A DNA stretch of 64,000 nt from Butyrivibrio sp. AE3009 (GCF_000420845.1 NZ_ATVS01000012.1:36442-100441); one strand, 5' to 3'; positions 24,543 to 35,068 are shown, numbered from the stretch's first letter. Translations and numbers: made by a program. Notes: generated by a model from the letters alone, not told the origin.

Positions 24543-26440
24543 CTAAGTGGAGTTTCCCGTCTAGAGCAAATGGTGATACAGAAGGTTTTAATAATTCTGC
24601 ATTAGAGTGGTTTAAAGGAAATCCATTGTGTGCTTTGGCAAGAGAAGTATGTCAGAATTCTCTTGATGCGCAGAATGACGATAACGATCCAGTTGAAATA
24701 GTGTTTAAAAAACATCTTGTAGATGCAGAAGATTTTCCGGGTATGGATGGGCTTAGAGACGTGCTCTACAAATGTAGAGAGTTTTGGCCTGAGAAGGGAA
24801 ATGAAAAGGCGCATACATTTATCGATAAGGCTTTATCAGATTATAACAGCGGAAAGATAAGTGTATTAAGAATAAGCGATTACAATACGACGGGCCTTGA
24901 AGGGGCTTATGATGAGGATTCAATCTCATCATGGAGAGGCCTTGTAAAAGGAAGTGCTTTTTCTGCTAAAGGTGGTAATAATGCCGCAGCCGGAAGTTTT
25001 GGTATAGGAAAATCAGCTCCATTTATAAATTCAAAATACCAGACCGTGTTCTATAGAACACAAAATCTACAAGGTGAGAAGGCAGTACAAGGCGTAGCTC
25101 ATCTAATGGCTTTTAAGGATGAGTCATACGGAGATATGGACCCTGTGAGAAGGTCCGTGGGATACTTTGGTAATGCTGAAGGAAATATGCCTGTTCAAAA
25201 GATTGATGAGCTAGATCAAATCGATGTAAGGACAGAGACAGGTACCGATCTTTTTATTCCGGGATTTATTTCAACAATAGATGGAGATAATGATTGGAAA
25301 GAGTTGATGATCGGTGAAATCCTTGAGAATTTCCTGATGGCTATAGAGTACAACAATCTTAGCGTATCGATTGACGGGATAAAGATAGACAGAGATGCGT
25401 TAAAGTATATTGTAGGACGTTATTCGAAGTATGCTAAAAATGCAAACTCGTTCAACAGAATTCTGCAGAGTGACGATGACAATGTTGTTGAAGAGGTGCT
25501 TGATTTTCACGGCCTTGGGCAGGCAAGATTGAGACTTATGTACGCGAATGATCTCAATAAGAAGATACTTATAGTTCGTAAGTCTGGAATGAAGATTGCA
25601 GAAATAAAGAATTTGCCAAAAGGCATATCTTATACCGGTATCCTAGAGCTTCAAGGCGAGAAGCTGAATGAGTATTTTAGAAATATGGAAAATCCTACTC
25701 ATGATAAATGGGAGCCTAAGAGACATCCTCATCCGGACGGGGCTAAGCGATATAAGAATGAACTTGAAGAGTGGGTAAGAGATACTATCAGAAAAAAGAT
25801 TGAGGAGCAGGCAGGGGCTGAGTCTTTGATTGATACTGGTAATATGTTCAACTATTCAGGTGATTATGATGCTGGAGTGTCCAATCCTGATACGCCGCAG
25901 GAAAATGTTTTAGATACAACCAAATCTGTTGAAGTTGTCATGGGAAAGCCAAGAAGACGAAACACGAGCTCTAGTGCGGGTGACGATGACAATGGCGGAT
26001 CAGGTAATAAAGCTGTCAAGGGAATGGTGGATAATGCTGGTAATCTGATGGGACATAGAAATGGCAAAGGAAAAAGGCCTTTAAATGCAACAGGTCGCAG
26101 AGGATTAGTAAGTGGCGAAGGAGAAGATTCCATGTATGCTGGCATGAGCAAAATTGCAGTGCATGCGAGAATTATAAGTGCTGGCAATGGCGAGAATAGG
26201 CTGATATTTACTCCTTCTGATGGAATGAAAAATGGAGAGATAAGTATTGTTGCAACAGGAGAGAATGGAAAGACAATGCCGCTAAACATTGACAGCATAG
26301 TTGATTCTTCTCACGAAACATGCATGAAGAATGGAAAGATTATCGTAAAGGACGTAAATCCAGACGATAAGGTAGTTATATCTTTTAGAGTACATGGAAA
26401 ACAAACATATGCGATGGGAGTTAATGTAAATGGAAATTAA
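24539..26440 (+). CDS. GHKL-type ATPase, defence-associated
   Basis: A 633-aa protein. The N-terminal half is a GHKL (HSP90/MutL/histidine-kinase) ATPase: N-box AREVCQNSLDAQN (E36, N40), a D114 motif in LRISDYNTTGL, and the lid GSFGIGKSAPF (152-162). After a transducer-like middle come a low-complexity Gly/Ser/Asp segment (about 470-540) and a beta-rich C-terminal domain. It is translationally coupled to both neighbours. The ATPase plus two uncharacterised proteins recalls three-gene anti-phage systems such as Menshen, but I cannot confirm this without a search. Confidence 0.75.
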   Translation: MTKWSFPSRANGDTEGFNNSALEWFKGNPLCALAREVCQNSLDAQNDDNDPVEIVFKKHLVDAEDFPGMDGLRDVLYKCREFWPEKGNEKAHTFIDKALSDYNSGKISVLRISDYNTTGLEGAYDEDSISSWRGLVKGSAFSAKGGNNAAAGSFGIGKSAPFINSKYQTVFYRTQNLQGEKAVQGVAHLMAFKDESYGDMDPVRRSVGYFGNAEGNMPVQKIDELDQIDVRTETGTDLFIPGFISTIDGDNDWKELMIGEILENFLMAIEYNNLSVSIDGIKIDRDALKYIVGRYSKYAKNANSFNRILQSDDDNVVEEVLDFHGLGQARLRLMYANDLNKKILIVRKSGMKIAEIKNLPKGISYTGILELQGEKLNEYFRNMENPTHDKWEPKRHPHPDGAKRYKNELEEWVRDTIRKKIEEQAGAESLIDTGNMFNYSGDYDAGVSNPDTPQENVLDTTKSVEVVMGKPRRRNTSSSAGDDDNGGSGNKAVKGMVDNAGNLMGHRNGKGKRPLNATGRRGLVSGEGEDSMYAGMSKIAVHARIISAGNGENRLIFTPSDGMKNGEISIVATGENGKTMPLNIDSIVDSSHETCMKNGKIIVKDVNPDDKVVISFRVHGKQTYAMGVNVNGN

Positions 26441-27308
26441 AAATCGACTTTTTCCATATCCTGTTTTATCAGTTGATAGTGATGATTATAGTGATAGCGA
26501 GTTTAGTGTTAATGCAGAGATTCTCGAACAGAACACAAACAACATTGTATTGAAATTCAATATTAGTCTTGATAATAAAGGCTTAAAGAGACTTGTGGAC
26601 AAGGGATTAGCGGAGTATGTGATTCATATAGAGTGCTCTACAACGGCATTTAGGACAACAATTCGAACTTTTTCTCAGGAAGAAATTTACAGAATCTCCA
26701 ATAGTAAAGTCAATGGCGACGTAAGTTTGCTCGGGATGGTTGTTTCAAAAGAGGAGATACCCCATTTCAATAACGTCCTTCTAAATTCTGATTATGAGGA
26801 TGCAGACATAACTATGCCTGAAGCGGCAATCATGGCATATTGTAATATGCCTAAGCTACGAGTAATGAAGAACTACGAGGAGCTGGCTAACGAGGAATCA
26901 CTGTTCAGTATCGTAAAGAGAACTGCTATTGATGAGTACGAGGAAACGCCAATTTCATTCTCTTTTGATCCTGACAGAATCAGGATTAGTGTTGGCGAAG
27001 GTGTATATAAAAGTTACGTGCAATTCAAAAATAACGTGCAGATGCAGCCTATGATACATTCATTACTTCTTTTGCCAGCATTAGTAGAGATGGTGGACCT
27101 GCTTAGAACTCAGGGATATGAGGATTATGAAAGTTCAAGATGGTTCATGGCGTTTGAGAAGATGTACGACGCTAATGGCAAAGACTTTGTAAATGATGTT
27201 ATTTATGGTGATCAGACAATAATGGATATTGCCCAGGAAATGTTGAGACTTCCAATAGGCAAAGCATTTGCGAATATCCCAGAACTGTTAGGAGAATCTG
27301 AAGAATGA
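26430..27308 (+). CDS. Partner protein of the GHKL ATPase (unknown family)
   Basis: A 292-aa soluble protein. The N-terminal ~130 residues look beta-rich (NNIVLKFNISLDNKGLKRL, EYVIHIECSTTAFR); the rest is mixed, with a helical C-terminus. The start overlaps the ATPase stop by 11 bp and its stop overlaps the next ATG by 4 bp, so the three products are made together, probably as one complex. Confidence 0.65.
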   Translation: MEIKNRLFPYPVLSVDSDDYSDSEFSVNAEILEQNTNNIVLKFNISLDNKGLKRLVDKGLAEYVIHIECSTTAFRTTIRTFSQEEIYRISNSKVNGDVSLLGMVVSKEEIPHFNNVLLNSDYEDADITMPEAAIMAYCNMPKLRVMKNYEELANEESLFSIVKRTAIDEYEETPISFSFDPDRIRISVGEGVYKSYVQFKNNVQMQPMIHSLLLLPALVEMVDLLRTQGYEDYESSRWFMAFEKMYDANGKDFVNDVIYGDQTIMDIAQEMLRLPIGKAFANIPELLGESEE

Positions 27309-28132
27309 AACTATATTTTATGAAACAGGATGCGTTAGATTTTTTCAAAGCTAATATGGATAGATTATATGTGTATTATTACCAGGAAAAGACTAATGAC
27401 TGGATGACGAGAGAATATGGAGATGATCCTTTTTCCTTTTTCATGGAAATTCCAGATTTTGAGCTGGCAAGTGTAAAAGATATGAGCATTGGTGAAGCTG
27501 ATTTTAACAATTGTAAGATTTTATATGACAATCTTAGAAATGTTAGCGAATCACAGGCTTCTGATGAGAGACTGTGGGCGGGGCTCTGCAATAGTACATT
27601 TTATGGCTATGTACGTTCTAGATATGATTATGATAACTTGGAGCTAAAGAAAAAGGATTCTGACGCTAGTGCAATCATTAGTAGATTTTATTTTAAAGGT
27701 GCTTCAAGAAGTGGCTTTTATAGGAATGCGTTGGCTAAGTGCTGGTGGGTTGGTCGTGCTACCTATGACAAGGAAAACATGAAGAATCATTATGAGAGAT
27801 TAGATGTCATTGGACCAAATGACTTAACAACCAAGATTAGTGATATTTTTTACAGCAATACTTTTGCTTCAAGCCCTATTATCATTGCAGGCATATGTGA
27901 TATGCTGGGATATTTTAAAGAAAAAGGGCAGACTCTTGATGAAAAGCTTCATGTCAGAGCTTCTATGAAGTATCTTAATGCTGTTGGGGGAGCAACTTTG
28001 CTGGATGTTCTTTCAAGGGAAGATATAGCGAAGATTCTAATTGATTATATTGAATCACTTCTTAGAGGAGATGATACAGATATAGTTGATGTTGAGGATG
28101 ACTCCTCGGCTGATGTACTGGAAGAAGAATGA
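27305..28132 (+). CDS. DUF6339-like protein, third gene of the GHKL operon
   Basis: A 275-aa protein opening with MKLYFMKQDALDFFKANMDR, then RLWAGLCNSTFYGYVRSR and GASRSGFYRNALAKCWWVGR. The conserved-looking aromatic and Arg residues fit what I recall of DUF6339, an uncharacterised family in bacterial defence loci (moderate recall). The C-terminal tail is acidic. A terminator follows at 28147. Confidence 0.6.
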   Translation: MKLYFMKQDALDFFKANMDRLYVYYYQEKTNDWMTREYGDDPFSFFMEIPDFELASVKDMSIGEADFNNCKILYDNLRNVSESQASDERLWAGLCNSTFYGYVRSRYDYDNLELKKKDSDASAIISRFYFKGASRSGFYRNALAKCWWVGRATYDKENMKNHYERLDVIGPNDLTTKISDIFYSNTFASSPIIIAGICDMLGYFKEKGQTLDEKLHVRASMKYLNAVGGATLLDVLSREDIAKILIDYIESLLRGDDTDIVDVEDDSSADVLEEE

Positions 28133-28146
28133 GCGCAGGTAATTAT

Positions 28147-28178
28147 GGCGGGATGTGATGAGCCTCCCGCTATTTTTA
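28147..28178 (+). terminator. Terminator after the GHKL operon
   Basis: GCGGGA (28148-28153) pairs with TCCCGC (28165-28170), then TATTTTTAT. Confidence 0.75.
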
Positions 28179-28200
28179 TATAAAAAGCGAGCTTAATTAG

Positions 28201-28216
28201 TCACACGAACGTGTGA
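28201..28216 (+). promoter_or_regulatory. Palindromic operator upstream of the XRE gene
   Basis: TCACACGAACGTGTGA is a perfect 7-bp inverted repeat with a 2-bp centre, 12 bp before the shared promoter box. It is a probable binding site of the XRE protein encoded at 28289. Confidence 0.6.
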
Positions 28217-28224
28217 ATTATGCA

Positions 28225-28259
28225 ATATTCGAGTGAGCTATATGATATACTTATATTAT
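28225..28259 (+). promoter_or_regulatory. Shared-box promoter 2 (XRE to HEPN operon)
   Basis: ATATTCGAG (28225-28233), 20 bases, then TATTAT (28254-28259). It matches the other boxes except for the last base of TTCGRA. It drives the seven-gene operon from 28289. Confidence 0.55.
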
Positions 28260-28288
28260 GCGAAATTAGTGGAAAAAGAGGTGAACTA

Positions 28289-28504
28289 ATGGCTGTATCA
28301 TATAAGAAATTATTTAAGCTGATGATTGATCGAGATATAAAGAAAAAGGATCTTAAGGATATGACGGGGCTAAGTTATGGCACCATCGCTAAATTGGAAA
28401 AGGGCAGCAATGTTGAGATTGGTGTCTTGGATAAGATTTGTGTGAAACTAGGGTGCCAGCTTTCTGATGTGGCAGAAATAATATTCGATGAGGATGATTG
28501 TTGA
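28289..28504 (+). CDS. XRE-family regulator of the defence operon
   Basis: A 71-aa Cro/CI-type HTH protein: KLMIDRDIKKKDLKDMTG, then SYGTIAKLEKG, then VEIGVLDKICVKLGCQLSDV, the classic single-domain layout. ATG 28289 follows AAAGAGGTG. It heads the operon and lies next to a perfect palindrome, so it probably represses or times the downstream helicase, methyltransferase and HEPN genes. Confidence 0.8.
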   Translation: MAVSYKKLFKLMIDRDIKKKDLKDMTGLSYGTIAKLEKGSNVEIGVLDKICVKLGCQLSDVAEIIFDEDDC

Positions 28505-28566
28505 TACATATTCTGTAAGCACGGGGTTAGTTATAACGTGTATTCATAATGCAAGGAGAGTACGGA

Positions 28567-31500
28567 ATGGAACACACAGATTTATACATTGTGGATAATT
28601 CTAATGAAGAACAGACAGTAAAGAAATATTTAAAAGAATGGTGCCCTATATCAAAGCAGATGGATATTGCAACAGGATATTTGGAAATTGGAGGTCTGCT
28701 TTCACTTGATGAGGATTGGCAAAAACTCGACAAGATTAGAGTTATTCTTGGAAATCAAGTTACAAAGAGGACTAAAGATGTAATTGATCAGGCTGTTAAG
28801 GTTCTATTGGAAAAGCTTAATGAAAGCATCAATACAGAGCATGAAAAGAATGAATTCTTGCTTGGAGTTCCTGCTGTTCTTGATGCACTGAAAAGCAGAA
28901 AGATTGAATGCAGGGTTTATGACAAAAACAAATTTCATGCCAAGGCTTACATAACATATTTTAAGGATGATTATAAGGCGCAATTTCCTACAGCTATGAA
29001 TGTTCCGGATGGATATGCACTTGTGGGATCAAGTAACTTTACTGCACCAGGACTCAACCAAAATATAGAATTAAATGTTCAAATCCGTGACGATGTACAC
29101 CAGCTACAGAATTGGTTTGAAAAGCATTGGGATGAAGGCGAAGACATAACAGAAGCAATTCTTGAAGTGATAGAAAATCACTGTAAGGAATATAGTCCTT
29201 ATGATGTGTACCTTCGTTCGATGTATGAGTTTTTTAAGAACAGAGAGGAAACTGTATCAGAGTGGGAGAATAACGATTCGGTTATATACAAGGGCTTATC
29301 TCAGTACCAGCGAGATGGCTATAATAGCTTGATACAGATTGCAAATCATTATTCGGGAGCTTTTCTTTGTGATGGCGTAGGACTTGGAAAAACATTTGTG
29401 GGTCTAATGCTGATTGAGAGATTTGTTAAGAAGGAAAGAAAAAATGTCGTCTTAATGGTTCCTGCAGCTGCCAGAGTATCTGTGTGGGAAACAACGATTA
29501 AGAAATATATACCTGAGATTTTGGAAGGTTTTTATCCTTTTAAAATTATTAACCATACAGATCTTCTTTTAGAAAAAAATGAATATTTGATGGAGCAGAT
29601 TTCACAGCAGGCAGAAATAGTTGTTATAGATGAAGCACACCACTTCAGGAATAGATCATCAAATCGTTATAGAAAACTATTTGAAATGATGGCAACTGGA
29701 AGACAAAAACAGATGTTTATGCTTACTGCTACGCCTATTAATAATAGCTTTCTTGATTTGCAGCATCTTATAGAACTGTTCACTCATAGACAGGATGATT
29801 TCTTCAGGGAAGCCCCACTTGGAATTCATAGTTTGTCTGGACATTTTAAGAAAATGGAAGCAAGGCTTTCTGCTATGACGGGAACAAATGTGTCTGATTC
29901 TATAGATATATCTGACGACATATTCCGTGGAGATGTACTGGTTAATGAATTGGTTGTTCAAAGAAGCCGTGCATATGTAAAGAAGAGTTTATCAAAAGAG
30001 GAGGGAGATAAGGTTCTCTTTTCAAATAGACAGGCTCCGAGTGTTGTGAATTACTCACTTAGAAAATCGTATGGAAGTTTGATAGATCACTTTGTTAATT
30101 CATTCTACAGAAAAGATAAAAAGACAGGAAAAAACCTTCCTATTCTCGCACTGGCAGTTTATTCTCCTTATGAGGAAACGTACTTCATTGGGGATAAAAG
30201 CAAGATTGATGACATGGCCTTTGGACGACAACAGCAGGTCGTTAATCTGATGCGCCAATTATTACTCAAGCGATTTGAAAGCTCTGTAGAAGCTTTTGCT
30301 GAGACATGTATACGTATATATGCTCGCCTTAGAAAGTTTGTCATTGATTACAAGGACTACGGAAATAAGAATCAGCTTGAGAGATTCTTGGCTAAACAGG
30401 AAGAGATATGTGAGTTTGTTGATACATTTATCGAAAACAATATGAATGATACTGTCGAAGAACTTGAGGATGATCTTCCAGAATATGTTTGGAATGTCGA
30501 TGAGACGATAAATGTAGAGGATTTTGACATAAGGGCAATGCTGGATGATACGCTGCTTGACATGGATGTTCTTGCAGAATTTATCAAGGATATTAAAGAA
30601 ATAAAACCTGAAAATGATGACAAGATACAAGAGTTGGTCAGAACATTAAGAGAGGAAGACCACCTAGCTGGAAAGAAAGTAATCATATTTACTGAATTTA
30701 GGGCCACAGCTCAGTATATTTATAAAGAGCTTGTAAGGTGTGGCTTCAAGAATATTGCAGAAGTTGACGGACAGAGTAAAGTTAATAGACATGAGTTGGT
30801 GCAAAGGTTCGCGCCTTATTACAATGACAAATCATCTTCAGAAGTAAAGGATGAGATTGATGTTCTTGTAGCAACAGACGTTTTAGCAGAAGGTTTGAAC
30901 TTACAGGATGCATCTTGTCTTATAAATTACGAACTCCATTGGAACCCTGTTCGCCTTATGCAAAGAATCGGCCGTGTGGATAGACGTAGAAATGCGGAAG
31001 TTGAGGATAAACTGCTTAAAGATCATCCGGAATTAGCAAAAGATAGAGCAAATGCATACTACTGGAATTTCTTGCCACCTACAGAATTGGAACAACTTCT
31101 GTCATTATATCAAACGGTATCAAAGAAAACTTTACGTATTTCAAAGACATTTGGTATTGAAGGTAAAAAACTCTTAACACCAGAAGATGATTATGAGGCT
31201 TTAAAAGAGTTTAATTCCCAATATGAAGGGGCAACTTCAACTGACGAAGAAATGGCATTGGCGTATCAAGACCTATTGGCAGATAATCCTGATTATGAAA
31301 CTTTGGTAAATGCGTTACCTAAGAAAATGTTCAGTGGAAAAGCAGTATCTACAAGAGCAGGATACTTTTTCTGCTATGAGCTACCTACAAAGAGGCTTGA
31401 TGGTAGTTGGTCTGATGGGGATGGACTGTATCGCTGGTATATGCTTGATTCAGAGACAGGGGATATTTCTGAGCAAGTTTATGAAATATGGCATGCTATT

Positions 31501-31662
31501 AAGTGTTCTGTAGAAGAATTAAGAAAACTTAATATAACAGAAGATGATTTTGGAAGTGCGAAAAAAGCACTGGATTCATATATAAAGAAAACATATATGA
31601 GAGCTGTTCAGGCGCCACTTGGAGTTAGACCCAGACTTGTTACCTGGATGCAAATTAGCTGA
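28567..31662 (+). CDS. PLD-nuclease/SNF2-family helicase
   Basis: A 1031-aa protein. The N-terminal phospholipase-D-like nuclease has HAK (H124, K126) and GSSNFT soon after, one HKD-type motif per chain, so a dimer would be needed. It is followed by an SF2/SNF2 helicase: Walker A DGVGLGKT (~267-274), IDEAHHFRN (~354), TATPINNS, and the C-terminal motifs ATDVLAEGLNLQDA and QRIGRVDR. ATG 28567 follows AAGGAG; an ATG 18 bases earlier has none. It sits 12 bp before the methyltransferase, forming a restriction-modification-like pair. Confidence 0.85.
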   Translation: MEHTDLYIVDNSNEEQTVKKYLKEWCPISKQMDIATGYLEIGGLLSLDEDWQKLDKIRVILGNQVTKRTKDVIDQAVKVLLEKLNESINTEHEKNEFLLGVPAVLDALKSRKIECRVYDKNKFHAKAYITYFKDDYKAQFPTAMNVPDGYALVGSSNFTAPGLNQNIELNVQIRDDVHQLQNWFEKHWDEGEDITEAILEVIENHCKEYSPYDVYLRSMYEFFKNREETVSEWENNDSVIYKGLSQYQRDGYNSLIQIANHYSGAFLCDGVGLGKTFVGLMLIERFVKKERKNVVLMVPAAARVSVWETTIKKYIPEILEGFYPFKIINHTDLLLEKNEYLMEQISQQAEIVVIDEAHHFRNRSSNRYRKLFEMMATGRQKQMFMLTATPINNSFLDLQHLIELFTHRQDDFFREAPLGIHSLSGHFKKMEARLSAMTGTNVSDSIDISDDIFRGDVLVNELVVQRSRAYVKKSLSKEEGDKVLFSNRQAPSVVNYSLRKSYGSLIDHFVNSFYRKDKKTGKNLPILALAVYSPYEETYFIGDKSKIDDMAFGRQQQVVNLMRQLLLKRFESSVEAFAETCIRIYARLRKFVIDYKDYGNKNQLERFLAKQEEICEFVDTFIENNMNDTVEELEDDLPEYVWNVDETINVEDFDIRAMLDDTLLDMDVLAEFIKDIKEIKPENDDKIQELVRTLREEDHLAGKKVIIFTEFRATAQYIYKELVRCGFKNIAEVDGQSKVNRHELVQRFAPYYNDKSSSEVKDEIDVLVATDVLAEGLNLQDASCLINYELHWNPVRLMQRIGRVDRRRNAEVEDKLLKDHPELAKDRANAYYWNFLPPTELEQLLSLYQTVSKKTLRISKTFGIEGKKLLTPEDDYEALKEFNSQYEGATSTDEEMALAYQDLLADNPDYETLVNALPKKMFSGKAVSTRAGYFFCYELPTKRLDGSWSDGDGLYRWYMLDSETGDISEQVYEIWHAIKCSVEELRKLNITEDDFGSAKKALDSYIKKTYMRAVQAPLGVRPRLVTWMQIS

Positions 31663-31674
31663 TGGAGGAATACG

Positions 31675-34600
31675 ATGAGCGAAGATATAAGAAGCATCGG
31701 AACGATAAATAGACTTATTACTTATTTTTCAAAAGTCTTAGATTGGCAGATCGATGAGGATGACTTTGAAGATATAGAAGACATCTCATATGATTTTGAG
31801 GCGAAAGATCTCGGACTAAAAGAGGAGGCTTTTGCAAAAATAAAAACTCTACGTCAGTTGCAGCCATTAGTTGATGGACAGAAGTGGGGTATCTTTAGTA
31901 TTGAGTTTGACAGTAAAAAGTTTGAGGTCACTGCGCTCAGGAAGGTATTGTCCGGGTTGATTCCAAAAAAAAGGAATTCTGCAGATCATGCAGTATGGAA
32001 TCAGAAAGACTTACTCTTTTTATGCTTTTGGGGAGAAAATTCAAATAGAACTATAGGAATAGCTCATTTTGAAGATAAGGAAAAGGGGCTTCCTCAGATA
32101 AAAATGATATATTGCGCTCCTGCTATTGAGGATACTATGCAAATCAGGCAATTTGAGGCCCGGTTAAAAAATCTTGCATGGCCTTTAGATGTACAAGATG
32201 TACAAAAATGGCACGATGATTGGTCCAATGCGTTTTCGACTGGTTATCGACAGATAATTCATGATGCATCCACTTTGACATTACAGCTTGCTGTTGAAGC
32301 AAGGGGCATAAGAGACCGTATTTTGGAAACGTTGGAAGTTGAAACTGATAATGGTTATGTTCATCAGCTATACGGAAAATTTAAGGATACTTTGATTCAT
32401 GACATGACAGAAGTGCAGTTTGCAGATATGTACGCACAGACAGTGGTTTATGGACTTTTCTCTGCAAGGTGTATGGATGAGTCTCAGGATGACTTTAGTG
32501 CAGCTGAAGCGGTAGAATGCATTCCTAATACTAATCCCTTTTTGAAAAGTCTCATGAAAGAGTGCCTTGGAGCACAGAATAATGGCAAACTTTCATATGA
32601 CGAACTAGAAATTGGAAATGTGGTTGATTTACTTCTGCATACTAAAACGGATGCTATTATTCAAGATTTTAACAGACAGACTGGTGGAGGAAAGGAGGAT
32701 CCTGTAATCCATTTTTATGAGGAGTTCTTGACTGCTTATGATAAGAATCAGAAAGTACAGAGGGGAGTGTATTACACTCCACAGCCTGTAGTGAACTTTA
32801 TAGTGAAAGCAGTTGATGCGATAATAAAAAAAGAATTTGCAGTCAGAGATGGACTTGCTTCCACAGAAACAAAAAAAATAAAATTTTTACGAGATAGTAA
32901 GAAGAGGGTGGATGGCTTTTTCAGAACACAGGTGGAAGATATTAAGGATGTTCCGGCGATTCAAATACTAGATCCATCTACAGGTACGGGGACATTTTTA
33001 CGTCAAACAATACTTCAAATATATGATGATTTTAAAGAGAATAATAGTAATCTTGATGAAAATGAATTAAAAAAAGCGTGGAATGAGTATGTCCCTAAGT
33101 ATCTTTTGCCGCGAGTGAATGGTTTTGAGCTAATGATGGCTCCTTATGCAGTAGCGCATATGAAGCTTGCGATGGTCCTTAAGGATACTGGATATACGTT
33201 TGATAGCAATGAAAGATTAAACGTGTATTTATCAAATTCGCTAGAGGAACCAGGTAATTCGGATGGTCAGTTGACGTTGTTTGATGATCCGCTAGCTAGT
33301 GAATCCATAGCAGCTAATTCTGTTAAGAAGAATAATGGTATAAATGTTATTATAGGTAATCCACCTTATGCGGGGAAAAGCGCGAATAATGGTGAATGGA
33401 TTTCAAGTATGCTAGAGCTTTACAAGCGGGAACCAGGGGGCAATGAGAGATTAAAAGAAAAAAATCCCAAGTATATAAATGATGATTATGTGAAGTTTAT
33501 TCGTTTATCGCAATCTATTATTGAAAAAACTAACAATGGAGTGATGGGGTTCATATGTCCGCATGGTTTTATTGATAATCCCACTTTCAGAGGAATGAGA
33601 TGGCAATTGGCTGCAGCTTTCACAGATATATATATTATTGATCTACATGGAAATGTAAAGAAGAAAGAAGTTGCTGAGGATGGAAGTAAAGATGAGAATG
33701 TTTTTGATATTCAACAGGGTGTATGTTTGTTATTTCTCATAAAAAAGAATTCTATGAAGAACGGATCGCTGGCTAAAATTCATTTTTATGACTTGTATGG
33801 AGCACGGGATTTAAAATATCAATTTCTTAATAATACCTTGTTTTACGATGTTAAGTGGGATGAAGTGAAATGTAAACCGGACTTTTATGTCTTTAAACCT
33901 ACAAAAGAAACTACCGTTGATAAGAATGGTTCATTTAACGTGGCAGATTTATTTATTGAATCTGTAGCTGGAGTAAAGACACATAGAGACTTTTTTGCGG
34001 TATCGTTTGATGAAGAATCTATTAAAGAAAGAATTGATGATATGAGGGAAGAGACTCTTAACGATGACGCTATAAAAGAAAAGTATAAGTTAAGTGATAC
34101 GGGAAGCTGGACTGTTCACAAGGCTCGAGCAAAGATAAAAGAGGAAAGTGTAGAAGAAATTGCGCGAAAAATAACTAAATGCCAATATAGGATACTTGAT
34201 TGTAGGTGGTGCTATCTGGATGAAGCCTTTATGGATCGGCCGCGGAGTTTGTTAGCAGAACAGGTAGCAAATAAAGACAATTATGTTTTCGGGGTTGGAA
34301 GACAAGGATTGGCGGTAGGAGATATAGAGTGGTGCTTAGCTACTGTTTCTAGATATCCAATTGATGAGAATATATTTAGGAGGGGCGGTGTTTTGGTATC
34401 ACCGTTATACCTGTATAAGAAGAATATATTAGATAATTCAAATAGAGTCTCTAATCTAAGAAAGGATATCATAGATGCTATAGCAAATAGGACTGGATTA
34501 ATCTTTTGTCAAGAAAAAAGCAATGATAGTAATTCGTTTTCTCCAATAGATGTGATTGATTATGTTTATGCAATCCTGTATTCGCATAAGTATAGAAATG

Positions 34601-35019
34601 CATTTAAAGATGATTTGAAAATTGACTATCCGAAAATTCCATACCCTTCTGACAGTGATTATTTTTGGACTCTTGCGTCATTTGGAAAGGAATTAAGATT
34701 GCTTCATACAAAAGAGGGCAAAATGAATAATATGTTTGCTGATTTTTGTGGAGAAGGAGAAGGTTTGGTAGAAAAATACAAGTTGATAAATGGAAGAATT
34801 TACATTAACAAAACTCAGTATTTTACTGTTCGAACTGGTAATTTGAATGATGCATGGGAGTATGTAATAGGAGGAAATCAACCGCTTCAAAAATGGTTAA
34901 AAGATCGAAAAGGTACAGTGCTTTTGGAAGAAGATGTGCTTAACTACAAAGAAAACATATATGCTATAGTTCGAACTATGGAAATAATGGATGAAATAGA
35001 TACAACAATAGTTTTTTAG
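31675..35019 (+). CDS. N6-adenine DNA methyltransferase with specificity domain (type ISP/IIG-like)
   Basis: A 1114-aa protein. An N-terminal helical coupler-like region precedes RGVYYTPQPVVNFIV (~365), SAM motif I DPSTGTGTF (433-441) and catalytic NPPY (562-565). The last ~350 residues look like a target-recognition domain (AVGDIEWCLATVSRYPI, LDCRWCYLDEAFMDRPRS), as in type ISP enzymes. ISP enzymes carry nuclease, helicase and methyltransferase on one chain; here nuclease-helicase functions are on the preceding gene. GGAGG upstream. Confidence 0.85.
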   Translation: MSEDIRSIGTINRLITYFSKVLDWQIDEDDFEDIEDISYDFEAKDLGLKEEAFAKIKTLRQLQPLVDGQKWGIFSIEFDSKKFEVTALRKVLSGLIPKKRNSADHAVWNQKDLLFLCFWGENSNRTIGIAHFEDKEKGLPQIKMIYCAPAIEDTMQIRQFEARLKNLAWPLDVQDVQKWHDDWSNAFSTGYRQIIHDASTLTLQLAVEARGIRDRILETLEVETDNGYVHQLYGKFKDTLIHDMTEVQFADMYAQTVVYGLFSARCMDESQDDFSAAEAVECIPNTNPFLKSLMKECLGAQNNGKLSYDELEIGNVVDLLLHTKTDAIIQDFNRQTGGGKEDPVIHFYEEFLTAYDKNQKVQRGVYYTPQPVVNFIVKAVDAIIKKEFAVRDGLASTETKKIKFLRDSKKRVDGFFRTQVEDIKDVPAIQILDPSTGTGTFLRQTILQIYDDFKENNSNLDENELKKAWNEYVPKYLLPRVNGFELMMAPYAVAHMKLAMVLKDTGYTFDSNERLNVYLSNSLEEPGNSDGQLTLFDDPLASESIAANSVKKNNGINVIIGNPPYAGKSANNGEWISSMLELYKREPGGNERLKEKNPKYINDDYVKFIRLSQSIIEKTNNGVMGFICPHGFIDNPTFRGMRWQLAAAFTDIYIIDLHGNVKKKEVAEDGSKDENVFDIQQGVCLLFLIKKNSMKNGSLAKIHFYDLYGARDLKYQFLNNTLFYDVKWDEVKCKPDFYVFKPTKETTVDKNGSFNVADLFIESVAGVKTHRDFFAVSFDEESIKERIDDMREETLNDDAIKEKYKLSDTGSWTVHKARAKIKEESVEEIARKITKCQYRILDCRWCYLDEAFMDRPRSLLAEQVANKDNYVFGVGRQGLAVGDIEWCLATVSRYPIDENIFRRGGVLVSPLYLYKKNILDNSNRVSNLRKDIIDAIANRTGLIFCQEKSNDSNSFSPIDVIDYVYAILYSHKYRNAFKDDLKIDYPKIPYPSDSDYFWTLASFGKELRLLHTKEGKMNNMFADFCGEGEGLVEKYKLINGRIYINKTQYFTVRTGNLNDAWEYVIGGNQPLQKWLKDRKGTVLLEEDVLNYKENIYAIVRTMEIMDEIDTTIVF

Positions 35020-35068
35020 TTGGATTGTATGTGAAAAAATAAACTTAGATAATAAATAAGGAGATATT

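Noticed and set aside
28567..35019. DISARM or BREX
   Set aside because: PLD and SNF2 domains and a methyltransferase are there, but no DUF1998 (DrmB), DrmA, PglZ, BrxC or BrxL-type gene.
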